Assembly: GCA_035399665.1 (NCBI GenBank)
Contig: DAOPJM010000019.1
Location: 1 to 34,195 of the forward strand
Source of the DNA: DAOPJM01 sp035399665
GTDB lineage: Bacteria > Bacillota > Clostridia > Christensenellales > CAG-138
Length of the DNA: 34,195 nt
Direction: 5' to 3'
The position numbers were made by a program, and so were the translations under genes. Shown here piece after piece: positions 1 to 7,920 of the stretch. Position 1 is the stretch's first letter. The number at the start of each line of letters is the position of its first letter. The notes beneath the pieces were generated by a model. It was not told the DNA's origin, ran no database searches, and saw nothing but the letters and a program-made list of their open reading frames with translations.

Positions 1-63
1 GGCGGAACGCAATTGTGTGACGGTAGGGATGGGCCGGCGGAACGCAATTGTGTGACGGTAGGG
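1..63. repeat. Two copies of a 28-bp direct repeat, period 35 bp
   Basis: An identical 28-bp unit beginning GGCGGAACGCAATTG occurs at 1-28 and 36-63, with a 7-bp spacer. The array may continue to the left of the window. Related, diverged units lie in host intergenic DNA at 20400-20429 and 29334-29370 (same AATTG core and GACRG tail), so this is a chromosomal repeat family rather than phage sequence. It therefore suggests that the phage-like block ends close to position 100. Confidence 0.8.
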
Positions 64-69
64 CGCGGC

Positions 70-98
70 AAAACGCCGCCCTTTTTTACGGGGCGGCG
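70..98 (-). terminator. Possible terminator of the phage-like operon
   Basis: An 8-bp GC stem (CGCCGCCC at 74-81 with GGGCGGCG at 91-98) lies just after the last phage-like gene. On the minus strand it is followed by four T. The T-run is short, so this is a modest rho-independent candidate, but its position at the end of a fifteen-gene run supports it. Confidence 0.45.
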
Positions 99-114
99 CG
101 GGTGAGCTATTTTT

Positions 115-870
115 TTATGCGCCCGGGTACTTGGCCTTCAGCGCCAGATAGCCGTCATAGCCCAGCGAGGCTATTATCTCATAGCGCAGTGTTCGCCACT
201 TATTGTTCTTCTTCGTGGTATAGACCTCGGTGCGCTCCTGGGGCGTAAGCCTGCTCAGGATATACCCAAGCTGCTGCTTATTGTACTGCCCCGTCGCGCC
301 GTAGTACGCCGCCTTCTGCTCCTCCGGGTTGTCGGACGACTCCCAAGCCGCCACCGCGTTCTCATCATCGGCGAGGCTCTTTTTGAATATATCGCCCATA
401 TTGACAGAGCTGTCGGAGCCATCGTCGCCGCTTCCGCCGCCTGAACCACCGCCCGACGAGTGCGACCCGCTCCCGCCTATTCCCTCCATCGCCTCAAGCA
501 GGTACCCCGCAAGCTCCTTGGCATACTCCGCCTCAAGATAGGCTATGTCCTTGCCCTCTGCGGTTTGGTGCATATTCTTCATGTAGTCCACATAGGTACT
601 CCTGCCCATGCCCCTTGCGAGCGCGTCCGCGTCCTCCTCGGCCTCATACCTGTCGGTCTCCTCCTTGCGTTCGGCTATGGCAAGGTCGTAGGCGGGTCTT
701 ATCAGCTTCTCATACGCCGCCGTGAGCTGCTCCGCGGAGCTTGCGGAGCCGCCGCCCGATCCGCCGCCCGTCCCGCCGCCCTCGTCAACCTCCTCCTGCC
801 CGTCGTCGGGAAAGGCGGTGTCGAAGATATCCTTGGGGGTGGTATAGTTGATGTTGTTTCGCTTTTTCAT
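115..870 (-). CDS. Unknown phage-cassette protein with Gly/Ser linkers
   Basis: 251 aa, last gene of the phage-like operon; ATG at 870 with a TCCTCC-complement SD just upstream. I do not recognise a family. Three charged, mostly helical blocks (about residues 1-28, 45-130 and 155-251) are separated by two flexible Gly/Ser-rich linkers (about 30-44 and 131-150). The protein is strongly acidic in the middle and basic near the C-terminus. By position (after the tail hub) it could be an internal virion/ejection or tail-tip protein, but that is positional inference only. No signal peptide or membrane segment is visible. Confidence 0.7.
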   Translation of the reverse strand: MKKRNNINYTTPKDIFDTAFPDDGQEEVDEGGGTGGGSGGGSASSAEQLTAAYEKLIRPAYDLAIAERKEETDRYEAEEDADALARGMGRSTYVDYMKNMHQTAEGKDIAYLEAEYAKELAGYLLEAMEGIGGSGSHSSGGGSGGGSGDDGSDSSVNMGDIFKKSLADDENAVAAWESSDNPEEQKAAYYGATGQYNKQQLGYILSRLTPQERTEVYTTKKNNKWRTLRYEIIASLGYDGYLALKAKYPGA

Positions 871-879
871 CTTTCCTCC

Positions 880-1065
880 TTACTGCTGCGCGGCCAAGCC
901 CCGCTCTAATTCCATGAGCTTGTCATAGATAAGCTCCAGATTCTGGTTAAGGTTGTTCTCGTTGACCGCTATCGCGCTGTCGTAGGTGTCGTCGTCCGTG
1001 TCCTTCTGCTTTCTGGGCAGATACACGGAATACAGCGCCATCATTCCTGTTGCAACATAGCTCAT
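880..1065 (-). CDS. Small phage-cassette protein, unknown
   Basis: 61 aa. The ATG at 1065 (MSYVATG) is chosen over an upstream in-frame codon at 1092 because GGAGGAAAT sits directly before it; the longer form would also run into the preceding hub gene. The N-terminus is hydrophobic (about residues 2-16). The rest is Asp/Asn/Glu-rich and looks helical, with a likely short coiled coil near residues 40-57. It lies 8 nt after the hub gene and 9 nt before the last gene, so all three are probably translated from one message. Function unknown; a small virion or chaperone protein is possible. Confidence 0.6.
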   Translation of the reverse strand: MSYVATGMMALYSVYLPRKQKDTDDDTYDSAIAVNENNLNQNLELIYDKLMELERGLAAQQ

Positions 1066-1073
1066 ATTTCCTC

Positions 1074-2513
1074 CTAAATCGGCCGAGCGCACTGCTCACA
1101 GCACAGCTCCGGCCCGTCCGTTATCTCGAAGTCGCTGCCGTTGACGTTGGAAAGCCTGATGCTTATCGCCCTGCCCTCGCCCGTCAGGGGAACGTCCGCG
1201 GTCCCCGTTTCGTCCGGCAGCCTTGCATACGCGCTCCGCTCGTCGCCGTCTGCGATGCAGTCCGCCTTCATCAGCCCGCCGCGCCCCGAAAGGCTCAGCA
1301 GCAGCGCCCTCTTGCTCGTGTGCAGCGTCTCAAAGTCGAACCTTGGGGTCTGCCAATAGGCGTTGATCCTTGCCCCGCAATAGCTGTTGGAATCGTCGAA
1401 CACGGCCAGCGCGTCGCCGTCCGTCACGATATAGAGCCGCCCCCTGTGCTCAAACAGGCTCGTCGCCTTAAAACCGCTTCTTGTAAGGAAGCAGTCGCGC
1501 AGCACATCATACTCAATGACGACGTCGTTGGCGGTCGATGCGGAGCTTTTCCTGAACGCGAAGCACAGCCTGTCGTTCACAGCCGCAGCCGTGGCACAGC
1601 TAAAGTCCGCGCTTTTCAGCATATCCGCAAGCGCCGCGCCGTTTTGCGTCCTGTACACGTTCTGCCCGTCGTAGTAGTACAGTCCCAGCTCCGTGAGGAA
1701 GAACAGCCTGTCGGCATAGGTCACGCAAAGGGAGCGGTTGACGTCCGGAAAGCTTGCCGGCACGGTGACTATGCGGTAGTTGGACGGGCGATCGCCTATG
1801 AGCCTGTACAACCGATTGCGCTTGAATATCACAAGCTGGTTGGACAGCGCGAACAGTCCGGTTATCGGGTCGGAGTCGATTCCGACCTCCACATATCCGC
1901 CCGAAACGTCCGCGCCGTCGTCGGACGCGCCCCAATTCTCTATGGTTCGCGTGCCTCCCGGGGCGCAGCTCCAGTAAAGACGACAGGGTGAAACGCCGCT
2001 GCCCGCCGAAAACAGCCTTCCGTAGTGCATGGCCATCATGCTCACGGGTGCGCTCGACCCAAGCTCCGCGCTGCCGAACGGTGTTGGCGCGTTTACGATA
2101 ACCCCGTCCCATTTGAGTATCGCGCCCTGCCCGTTCGCGATAAGCAGATAATCGTCGTCGCCTATCTTGACCCTAAGAAGGCTCACGCTGTCCATGTCCA
2201 AGCCCTGCTCCGATATGGTATAGAACGAAATCCACGCGTTCTGCAAGCTGTTATAGCAGTATAGATCGGTCTCGCTGCACGATATTCGAAGGTCGTTAAA
2301 CCCCCTCCTTGACCATATATACGCCCGCTTGATGTTCGCCGTATCGGAAACGGGTGCGCAAAGGGCGGTAAAGCCCTTCATCCTTTTGAGTACTCCGCCC
2401 CTCGTTTCGACATTGCAGCAGTCCACAGCGCAGTTTGCGGGGGTCATGGGGTCGGACTTGCCCTGCTGCATCCCTAAAAAGCCCTTCAGCTTTATGTTGA
2501 TCGTCTGTCCCAT
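1074..2513 (-). CDS. Podovirus-like tail hub / DNA-stabilisation protein (putative)
   Basis: 479 aa; ATG at 2513 with AAAGGAGG upstream. The body consists of repeated beta-strand segments of the type LLIANGQGA.LKWDG, LYYYDGQNVY and GRLYIVTDGDALAVFD, which suggests a beta-propeller. Size, propeller-like repeats and position after a capsid gene and an adaptor fit the P22 gp10 / T7 gp12 class of tail hub that closes the connector after DNA packaging. This is family-level inference from pattern and order, not a recognised signature. No enzymatic motif is visible. If correct, the particle would be short-tailed, since no tape-measure or sheath gene exists in the cassette. Confidence 0.6.
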   Translation of the reverse strand: MGQTINIKLKGFLGMQQGKSDPMTPANCAVDCCNVETRGGVLKRMKGFTALCAPVSDTANIKRAYIWSRRGFNDLRISCSETDLYCYNSLQNAWISFYTISEQGLDMDSVSLLRVKIGDDDYLLIANGQGAILKWDGVIVNAPTPFGSAELGSSAPVSMMAMHYGRLFSAGSGVSPCRLYWSCAPGGTRTIENWGASDDGADVSGGYVEVGIDSDPITGLFALSNQLVIFKRNRLYRLIGDRPSNYRIVTVPASFPDVNRSLCVTYADRLFFLTELGLYYYDGQNVYRTQNGAALADMLKSADFSCATAAAVNDRLCFAFRKSSASTANDVVIEYDVLRDCFLTRSGFKATSLFEHRGRLYIVTDGDALAVFDDSNSYCGARINAYWQTPRFDFETLHTSKRALLLSLSGRGGLMKADCIADGDERSAYARLPDETGTADVPLTGEGRAISIRLSNVNGSDFEITDGPELCCEQCARPI

Positions 2514-2523
2514 ACGCCCTCCT

Positions 2524-3069
2524 TTAGTAGCGGTTGAAAATGTTTCTCACCCTTGCGCCATCCAAGTCGGAGCATATCCTGCGCTTCATGCTCTCATACA
2601 GCCCAAGGCCTAACTTCGCCCCGCTCGCGGCCGCCGTGCCGCCCGACATCTGCTCCCTTGCGGCGGCGTAGCACACCAAGAGCTGCGTCAGCTCGTCGGG
2701 AAGCTCCGGCACGTCCTCCGCGTGAAGCAGCGCGGGTATGCCGTAACGGTAGTACAGCACCCCCGTACCCTCGTTGACCGCGTCCGTGATGAGCGTGTTG
2801 GCCGCCAAAGCATAGCAGAAACGCACGTCCGTGCCGCCTATCGTCAGCCTTAACGCCTTGACGCAGGGCTTGGACAGGGCGTCAAGGTCAATTCTTCCGT
2901 CCGAAATCACAATCTCCTGCATGGTGGTGGGTTGATAGCTCATGCACAGGTCGATAATGCCTTCGTTGATATAGCCCGTAATGCGCGGCCCAAAGGCTTC
3001 AAGTGAGGCGTCGTCATCGGGTCGGCGCAGCTCCGTGAGCGTCGCCGCTATAAGCTGCTGAAGATTCAT
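2524..3069 (-). CDS. Head-tail adaptor/connector-like protein (putative)
   Basis: 181 aa, mostly helical. It starts with MNLQQLIAATLTELRRP and has a segment ITGYINEGIIDLCM typical in style of phage adaptor proteins that ring the portal exit (P22 gp4 / T7 gp11 type). The ATG at 3069 lies 1 codon after the stop of the preceding 72-aa gene and has no strong SD, so translation is probably coupled to that gene. Order portal, capsid, small ORF, adaptor, hub matches short-tailed phages. The assignment rests on gene order, size and helical character, so it is moderate. Confidence 0.55.
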   Translation of the reverse strand: MNLQQLIAATLTELRRPDDDASLEAFGPRITGYINEGIIDLCMSYQPTTMQEIVISDGRIDLDALSKPCVKALRLTIGGTDVRFCYALAANTLITDAVNEGTGVLYYRYGIPALLHAEDVPELPDELTQLLVCYAAAREQMSGGTAAASGAKLGLGLYESMKRRICSDLDGARVRNIFNRY

Positions 3070-3072
3070 GGC

Positions 3073-3291
3073 TTACCACAGCTTTCTGCCGCCGCTCGCG
3101 CTGTACGCCTTGACAGCGTTTTCGCCCGTCAGCAGCTCCCTGCGGCTCTCCGCGATAACGTCCGCTATGCGCTTGGGAACCTCGGCTACTACGCCCGTCT
3201 TGACGCGGAAGTTGACTCCGTTTATCGCGCCCTCCAGGTAATCCATCCCGCCTGTTTCGGGGATGTAGATGGAAATGGTGTTCTCTTTCAT
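3073..3291 (-). CDS. Small capsid-region protein, unknown
   Basis: 72 aa; ATG at 3291 with AAAGGAGC about 5 nt upstream. The sequence reads as a small beta-then-helix protein: an N-terminal strand (ISIYIPETGG), a central INGVNFRVKTGVVAEVP segment and a helix that ends in the basic tail GGRKLW. Small proteins of this kind are often found directly after capsid genes in Bacillota phages, but I know no defined function. It may be a capsid-associated or connector-assembly protein. It is separated from the capsid gene by a 75-bp gap with an inverted repeat. Confidence 0.65.
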   Translation of the reverse strand: MKENTISIYIPETGGMDYLEGAINGVNFRVKTGVVAEVPKRIADVIAESRRELLTGENAVKAYSASGGRKLW

Positions 3292-3314
3292 GCTTGCTCC
3301 TTTCGTGCTGTAAA

Positions 3315-3347
3315 GGGGGAGCGCGCCGCGCTATTTTGGCGCGCCCC
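3315..3347. other. GC-rich inverted repeat between capsid gene and the next gene
   Basis: The 75-bp gap after the capsid stop contains GGGGAGCGCGCC ... GGCGCGCCCC, arms that pair with one bulged A around a 10-nt loop. There is no convincing T-run, so rather than a full terminator it may be an mRNA-stabilising or partially attenuating hairpin that keeps capsid transcript levels above those of the later genes. Confidence 0.45.
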
Positions 3348-3366
3348 GTATAATGCCGCCGACCGT

Positions 3367-4572
3367 TTATGCGGTGACGGCGTGCTCAATCCTGACAATC
3401 CACAAGGGGTTGAGGATTTTGGCTGCATAGGCCGCGACCTTCGCGCCCACGGTTGCGCGCTGATTCAAGGGATCGCTCGAACCGGAGGAGCCGTGCGGCT
3501 TGATGATGGTCTCCATCGCGCCGCCGCCGTTGACGTCTATGACGCCGTAGGAGTCCGCGCCGAACACCAGCGTCGCATGAACGTCCAAGCCCTTCTTGGT
3601 TGTGGCGTCCACGCTGCCCGCGTCCTTGGAGTAGACTATGGCGTTGGCGGAGAGGGTTACGGCCGAGGACAGCGTTACCGTCTTGGTCGCGGAGGCGTAA
3701 GAGGCTATGGTCATCTCCGTGTCGCCGCTGTATATCTTGTTGCCCGCGACAGACAGGAACGCTATTGCCTCATCGGAGGGAGTCTCCTTGAGTACAAAGC
3801 TCGTGGAGCTTGTCACAGCGCCGTTGACCTTGTTTAAGACGGCCTGCTTGTACACCTTGGACTCGGTGCTTTCCACGAATACCACGCCGAACAGCCTGCC
3901 TATCTCGCCTGAGTATATCTGCTCCGAGTTGCTGTACTTGGAGACGTCCTGCCAAAGGCTGTCGTTCTGCAAGTCGTAGGTGGCGTCGGGGGAGCAGATG
4001 CACACGAAATGCGGCTTTCTTGCGCTGCCGTCCTCGGCTGACATGAACATACGCGCCTTATTCTTCTTGAGCGTGCGCACGGCCTTGCGCACCTCCGCCA
4101 CGGACAGGGTGTCCGAGGACGCGAGGGCAAAGCGGCTCTCCGAGGAATCCGCGTACTGAACGTTGGTGGTTGCCGTCGCCGCGTCGCGGGTGACCCACTC
4201 CACCACTGTGCCTAACTGTTCGCCGAGCAGCTCCGCGCTGTCGGCTATTACCTCGTCATAGGCGGTCATGTCCAAGAGGTCGGAAACCTCGACATACGCG
4301 CCGTACTGGGATACGGTGGCTTCCACCTTGCTCTGGGTGAGGCTCTGCCCGGAGGGGGTTACGCCCTCGGTCAGGGTCAGCGCGCCCTCGTCGGGCGTGA
4401 ACAGCTCATACCTGCGGAACTCCACGGTCTTGCCGTTGTGCAGGGGGATACTGCGCTTCTGACCGAACTTGGCGAAGGTCAGCCTTGTCTTGGCGGTCTC
4501 CAAAAGCTTGCGGTCGTAGAATGTCTTGTTAAAGTGCGCACCTGAGGTGTTTGCGGTTGTGTTGATTGCCAT
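3367..4572 (-). CDS. Major capsid protein, N4-gp56-like family
   Basis: 401 aa; ATG at 4572 with a strong AAAGGAGGAAAT SD. The N-terminal half shows the pattern of N4-gp56-family capsid proteins: FAKFGQKRSIPLHNGKTVEFRR, then LTEGVTPSGQ, ATVSQYGAYVEVSDLLD and a long helix ending in WVTRDAATA. A beta-rich Thr/Ser/Ala segment (about residues 270-315) looks like a surface-exposed inserted domain. The C-terminus returns to capsid-like sequence (VIDVNGGGAMETIIKP ... KILNPLWIVRIEHAV). No N-terminal delta domain or adjacent protease gene is visible, so the coat protein is probably not processed by a dedicated maturation protease. It forms the shell of the predicted particle. Confidence 0.88.
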   Translation of the reverse strand: MAINTTANTSGAHFNKTFYDRKLLETAKTRLTFAKFGQKRSIPLHNGKTVEFRRYELFTPDEGALTLTEGVTPSGQSLTQSKVEATVSQYGAYVEVSDLLDMTAYDEVIADSAELLGEQLGTVVEWVTRDAATATTNVQYADSSESRFALASSDTLSVAEVRKAVRTLKKNKARMFMSAEDGSARKPHFVCICSPDATYDLQNDSLWQDVSKYSNSEQIYSGEIGRLFGVVFVESTESKVYKQAVLNKVNGAVTSSTSFVLKETPSDEAIAFLSVAGNKIYSGDTEMTIASYASATKTVTLSSAVTLSANAIVYSKDAGSVDATTKKGLDVHATLVFGADSYGVIDVNGGGAMETIIKPHGSSGSSDPLNQRATVGAKVAAYAAKILNPLWIVRIEHAVTA

Positions 4573-4590
4573 ATTTCCTCCTTTTGTCGT

Positions 4591-5007
4591 TTAGCTGCGG
4601 GATGAGCGCTTCAGCTGCGATTCAAGTCGCCTGAACTGCTCGGAGCCCATGTTAATGTAGTCCGGCTCGGACGAGAGCGCGAAGTTGGTGCGGCGGCTCT
4701 TGGGAAGCTCCAAACGGCTTCTCTGCTTGTCCGTCAGCTCCTTTGTCACCGTGTCGCGCATATCCGCTTCACGCTTCACAGCGTCGCTCGCCCGTTTTTC
4801 GGCCGAGTAAACGCGCACCGCCGCCTTCGCGCCGAACTCCGTTATGAGCTGCGCGAACTCGCCGTCCTTACACGCCTCGTCTAATGCGAAGCCCTCGGGC
4901 AGCGCACCCTCGTTCTGCATCGCGATAAGCTCACTTACCGCCTCACAGAAGGGATTTTCCGCTGTCTCCGCTTCCATGGGAGTTGAGATTGTTTCTGTTG
5001 ATTCCAT
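4591..5007 (-). CDS. Scaffold-like acidic/basic helical protein (putative)
   Basis: 138 aa; ATG at 5007 preceded by AAGGAGGAAT. It sits between portal and capsid, where scaffolding proteins usually lie. Composition fits: an acidic N-terminal half (Glu-rich, residues 1-65) and a charged helical C-terminal half with a basic tail ending LESQLKRSSRS, reminiscent of capsid-binding tails of scaffolds. At 138 aa it is short for a scaffold. The first 65 nt overlap the 3' end of the portal gene in another frame, an unusually long overlap. I saw no enzymatic motif; scaffold is inference from position and composition. Confidence 0.55.
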   Translation of the reverse strand: MESTETISTPMEAETAENPFCEAVSELIAMQNEGALPEGFALDEACKDGEFAQLITEFGAKAAVRVYSAEKRASDAVKREADMRDTVTKELTDKQRSRLELPKSRRTNFALSSEPDYINMGSEQFRRLESQLKRSSRS

Positions 5008-6571
5008 CGATTCCTCCTTGTTTTTTTCTCTCTGCTATTTGGGACAGAACCTGCTGCTTGCCATCGAATACCATAAGCTCCACCGCTTGCTCGGCCTGTA
5101 TCGCGCCCATGGACAGCAGCTGCATGGCTATCTCGTTTTGGGCGCTTGCCTTAAATTGTGACTTCTTTGCCGCCTTGATGGATACATAGAATTCAATGGG
5201 CAGGGACATCCCGTCCGTACAGGCTGTCATGTCCGCGCTGTTGAACAGCTCCTCGCGCTCTGTGCCGTCCTCCGTCACAACCACGGGTCTTAGGTAGAAG
5301 TTGAACTCGCGCTCCACCTCTATCTCCATGCGCACCGCCTTGCGGAACGCCTCGTGCAGACGCTGCGACGACATCCTTGTTCGCTTTGTGCTGGCCTCCT
5401 GAAGCGCGTAAATCGCGCTCGCCGCCGTGACGTTGTTGTTTGCCGAACCGCGTGAGGAGTCGTTCGCCCCGCCTTCCTCCTTGACATTCTCGTGCAGTCT
5501 TGCTATGTAGTCGGTGATGTAGGCGGGCAGCGGCGGGGTGGAAAACCAGCTCACTCCGCTCAGGCTCTCGCCCCTGTGAACCTCGCGTGACCAGTCGGCA
5601 AGGTCGTCGGCGTCGAAGCCCGAAGCCTCGGTGACGAGCAGCTTGTTTCTTGACGCCATGAGCGCGTTCTTCAGGACTATCTGATCGAGCTTGTCCGCGT
5701 AACGCTGCTGACCCTCAAAGAGGTCGCAAAGCCCGAACCCAAGCGCGCTGCCCTTGCGCGGGTACAGCGTAGTCACGATGAAGGGGTACTGCCCGTGCGC
5801 GAAATAGCCCTCGGGCTTGACGGACTGTGAATCGCGCAGCACCACGCCGCCGCAAAGCAGCGCCATATGTACGGAAAAGCTGTCGCTCTCGCTGTCGTAC
5901 TCCCTGCGCCAATACTCAATCAGGAGCATCGCGTCCTTGCGGTCGGGCTTTATGGTTCCGTCCTCGGGCAGGTAGGAGCAGGCGATAAGGTCGTCGTCCA
6001 GCTCTCCCGCCTTGTCGGGGAAGTGCTGCTCTATCCATTCCTTCGATCTCAGGCTGAACTTGAACACGGCTCGACCGTCCTGAATGTCGCAGGCAAGCGG
6101 GTCGAACATGATACAGCGCACGTCCGTGTGACGAATGAACGCGCCGCCCAGTCCGCCGTTCTCCGCGCTGTCGTAGCCCACCTCCTGCACACAGCAGCCC
6201 GCGACCAAGAGGTCGTGTATGAGCTTTTGGTACTCTACATCGTAGCTTGCGGCGTCGTGATTGCGGGCTATGACCGCCTCCACTATCTTTGCTATGCGCG
6301 CATTGACGTTGTTTTCGGGCGTTATCACGGCGCAGGGCAAATCGTCCGCAAGGTCGGCGGCCACGTTCTCCACCGTCGAGTGTATGACGGGGGTCATGGG
6401 CCTCGGTTCGTTCGGGTCGTCCATGGGAACGTCCTGCCAATGCTCCCCGCGATACAGCCGCTCACATTTGTCCAGTCGCTGCCATTCGGGAGCGTAGGCG
6501 TTCCTAAAGCTGTCAAACAGCGCGTACGCTCTCACGGCCAGCGGCTCAGTTGCTTTCTTCTCTCTTGTCAT
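4943..6571 (-). CDS. Portal protein
   Basis: 542 aa, the dodecameric DNA entry ring. The ATG at 6571 (MTREKKATEP) is preferred over a 55-codon in-frame extension because an AAGGAGG SD lies 4-11 nt upstream and the extension would overlap the 3' end of terL. Portal-like features: an N-terminal helical wing with ERLYRGEHWQ, VENVAADLADDLP; a central stretch with FDPLACDIQDGRAVFKFSLRSKEWI; the clip/stem region around GFGLCDLFEGQQRYADKLDQI; and late helices with the TAASAIYALQEASTKRTRMSSQRLHEAFRKAV pattern seen in P22-type portals. Its C-terminus overlaps the scaffold-like gene by 65 nt. Confidence 0.85.
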   Translation of the reverse strand: MTREKKATEPLAVRAYALFDSFRNAYAPEWQRLDKCERLYRGEHWQDVPMDDPNEPRPMTPVIHSTVENVAADLADDLPCAVITPENNVNARIAKIVEAVIARNHDAASYDVEYQKLIHDLLVAGCCVQEVGYDSAENGGLGGAFIRHTDVRCIMFDPLACDIQDGRAVFKFSLRSKEWIEQHFPDKAGELDDDLIACSYLPEDGTIKPDRKDAMLLIEYWRREYDSESDSFSVHMALLCGGVVLRDSQSVKPEGYFAHGQYPFIVTTLYPRKGSALGFGLCDLFEGQQRYADKLDQIVLKNALMASRNKLLVTEASGFDADDLADWSREVHRGESLSGVSWFSTPPLPAYITDYIARLHENVKEEGGANDSSRGSANNNVTAASAIYALQEASTKRTRMSSQRLHEAFRKAVRMEIEVEREFNFYLRPVVVTEDGTEREELFNSADMTACTDGMSLPIEFYVSIKAAKKSQFKASAQNEIAMQLLSMGAIQAEQAVELMVFDGKQQVLSQIAERKKQGGIDGINRNNLNSHGSGDSGKSLL

Positions 6572-6588
6572 CTTTCCTCCTTGTAATG

Positions 6589-7920
6589 TCATAGCCCGAC
6601 GAACCCCGCCCTTGGCGTCGGCGCAACGGGTGAGAAGGGGTCGTAAGGCGGGACTGTCGCGGGCTTTAGGGCGTCCGCCTTCTTGGGACGGCTCATCAGA
6701 GCGTAGCGCAGAGCTTCGGGGGCGTGATCCTCGCAAGTGTCCGCGACGTCCTCCGAGTCGTGTTCGTCGAAGGTCAGCAGCGGCAATGTGCGGATAAGCT
6801 CCGTGCAGCTCTCCTGTATCGCAAGCTTAGCCCGTCCGTCCGCCCCCAAAGCCAGCGCCTCCCGCACCCTCTGCCAGCCTATAACCCTCGAATTGTCCGC
6901 GGGCAGCAGGTGAACCCCGTTCTGCGCGAAAACCTCGGCGATACTCCGACCCTCTGCGGATATGCCGCGCTGCTGCCAGGCGTCGGGTGAAGCCACGGTG
7001 TACGCTATCCTCTCGTTTCCCGTCAGGGCGCAGACCTTCTGCGCAACCTGACTTGACAAAAGCTGTCTTACATATAGCTCGCGGTACACGACTATGCTTC
7101 CCTCCGGGCCTACCGCGCACCAAAGCACGCAGCAGGGGTCGTTGTAGCCCCAGTCCATCGCCCGAAACCTGCGCCATGCCTCGGGTATCTTGGCGTTGGG
7201 TACGACATGGCGGTCGCGGTCGAATTCGGAGAAGTACTGCCCTTTGAGGACGTCCCAGTTGCCGTCAAGATAGGCCTTTCGCAGCGGCTCGGGCAGGTTC
7301 TGCAAGGTGGTGATGTAGTCGGGGTTGTTCTGCATCAGCACGGGGTTGTCCACCACGCGGGCGGGGATAAAGAGATAATCGCTGTCCCTTTCGCTTGCGC
7401 GATAGCTGCGGTCGATGAACAGCCGCTTGACCCATGCGTGTCCCACGCCGCCGGGGTTGCAGGTGTAGTACATTCGCGGGGAAAAGTCGCTCCTTACCGT
7501 GCGGTTGCAGGTCGTGATGAACTGCGTCTGCTCCTCGGTGAAGTGGGTCGCCTCCTCCAGCCCAACTACGTCGTACTCCTGCCCTTGGTATTGGTAAACG
7601 TCCTTCGCGGCGTCGCAGTAGCCCAGCCGTATCACGCTCCCGTTTGGGAAGGTGAAGGTGCGGCGGGTCTGATTGTAGACCGCGACGCTTGCAAGCTCCG
7701 CCATGAGGGGTCTTAAGTGATTCTCGGTAAGCTCAGGCAGGGTGCGGCGCAGAAGGAGCAGCTTCAGTCCCGAATATCGCAGGGCCAGCAGGACGAACTT
7801 TCGGCGCATAGCCCAGCTTTTGCCGCCGCCCCGCGCTCCGCCGTAGCAGGTGTGGCGGGTCGTGGAGGCGAAGAACAGCTCCTGCTTCGCGTTGGGTACT
7901 CCGACTAAGTGCAGCTTCAT
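6589..7920 (-). CDS. Terminase large subunit (packaging ATPase/nuclease)
   Basis: 443 aa; pumps DNA into the procapsid and cuts it. The ATPase domain has Walker A GGARGGGKS (27-35, Lys34), Walker B YDVVGLEEA (116-124) and the coupling motif TCNPGG (153-158). The RNase H-like nuclease domain keeps its acidic residues: AMDWGYND (Asp256), SPDAW (Asp313) and the DVADTCEDHAPEALRYAL segment (Asp391/394/398). All catalytic elements look intact, so the gene does not look like decayed prophage. ATG at 7920 overlaps the small subunit stop by 4 nt (coupled). It follows terS and precedes portal, as is usual. Confidence 0.95.
   Translation of the reverse strand: MKLHLVGVPNAKQELFFASTTRHTCYGGARGGGKSWAMRRKFVLLALRYSGLKLLLLRRTLPELTENHLRPLMAELASVAVYNQTRRTFTFPNGSVIRLGYCDAAKDVYQYQGQEYDVVGLEEATHFTEEQTQFITTCNRTVRSDFSPRMYYTCNPGGVGHAWVKRLFIDRSYRASERDSDYLFIPARVVDNPVLMQNNPDYITTLQNLPEPLRKAYLDGNWDVLKGQYFSEFDRDRHVVPNAKIPEAWRRFRAMDWGYNDPCCVLWCAVGPEGSIVVYRELYVRQLLSSQVAQKVCALTGNERIAYTVASPDAWQQRGISAEGRSIAEVFAQNGVHLLPADNSRVIGWQRVREALALGADGRAKLAIQESCTELIRTLPLLTFDEHDSEDVADTCEDHAPEALRYALMSRPKKADALKPATVPPYDPFSPVAPTPRAGFVGL

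Noticed and set aside
1..63. Direct repeat with short spacer as a CRISPR array
   Set aside because: Spacer is only 7 bp, repeat copies recur singly in other intergenic places and no cas genes are present.
1050..1991. Long plus-strand ORF of 313 codons
   Set aside because: Antisense to the hub gene, whose protein has structured propeller-like repeats and a strong SD; the plus frame gives Arg/Val/His-rich shadow sequence without an SD.
6572..6736. 55-residue N-terminal extension of the portal protein
   Set aside because: It overlaps the 3' end of terL, is Arg/Pro/Ser-rich and unlike portals; a strong SD sits right before the ATG at 6571.
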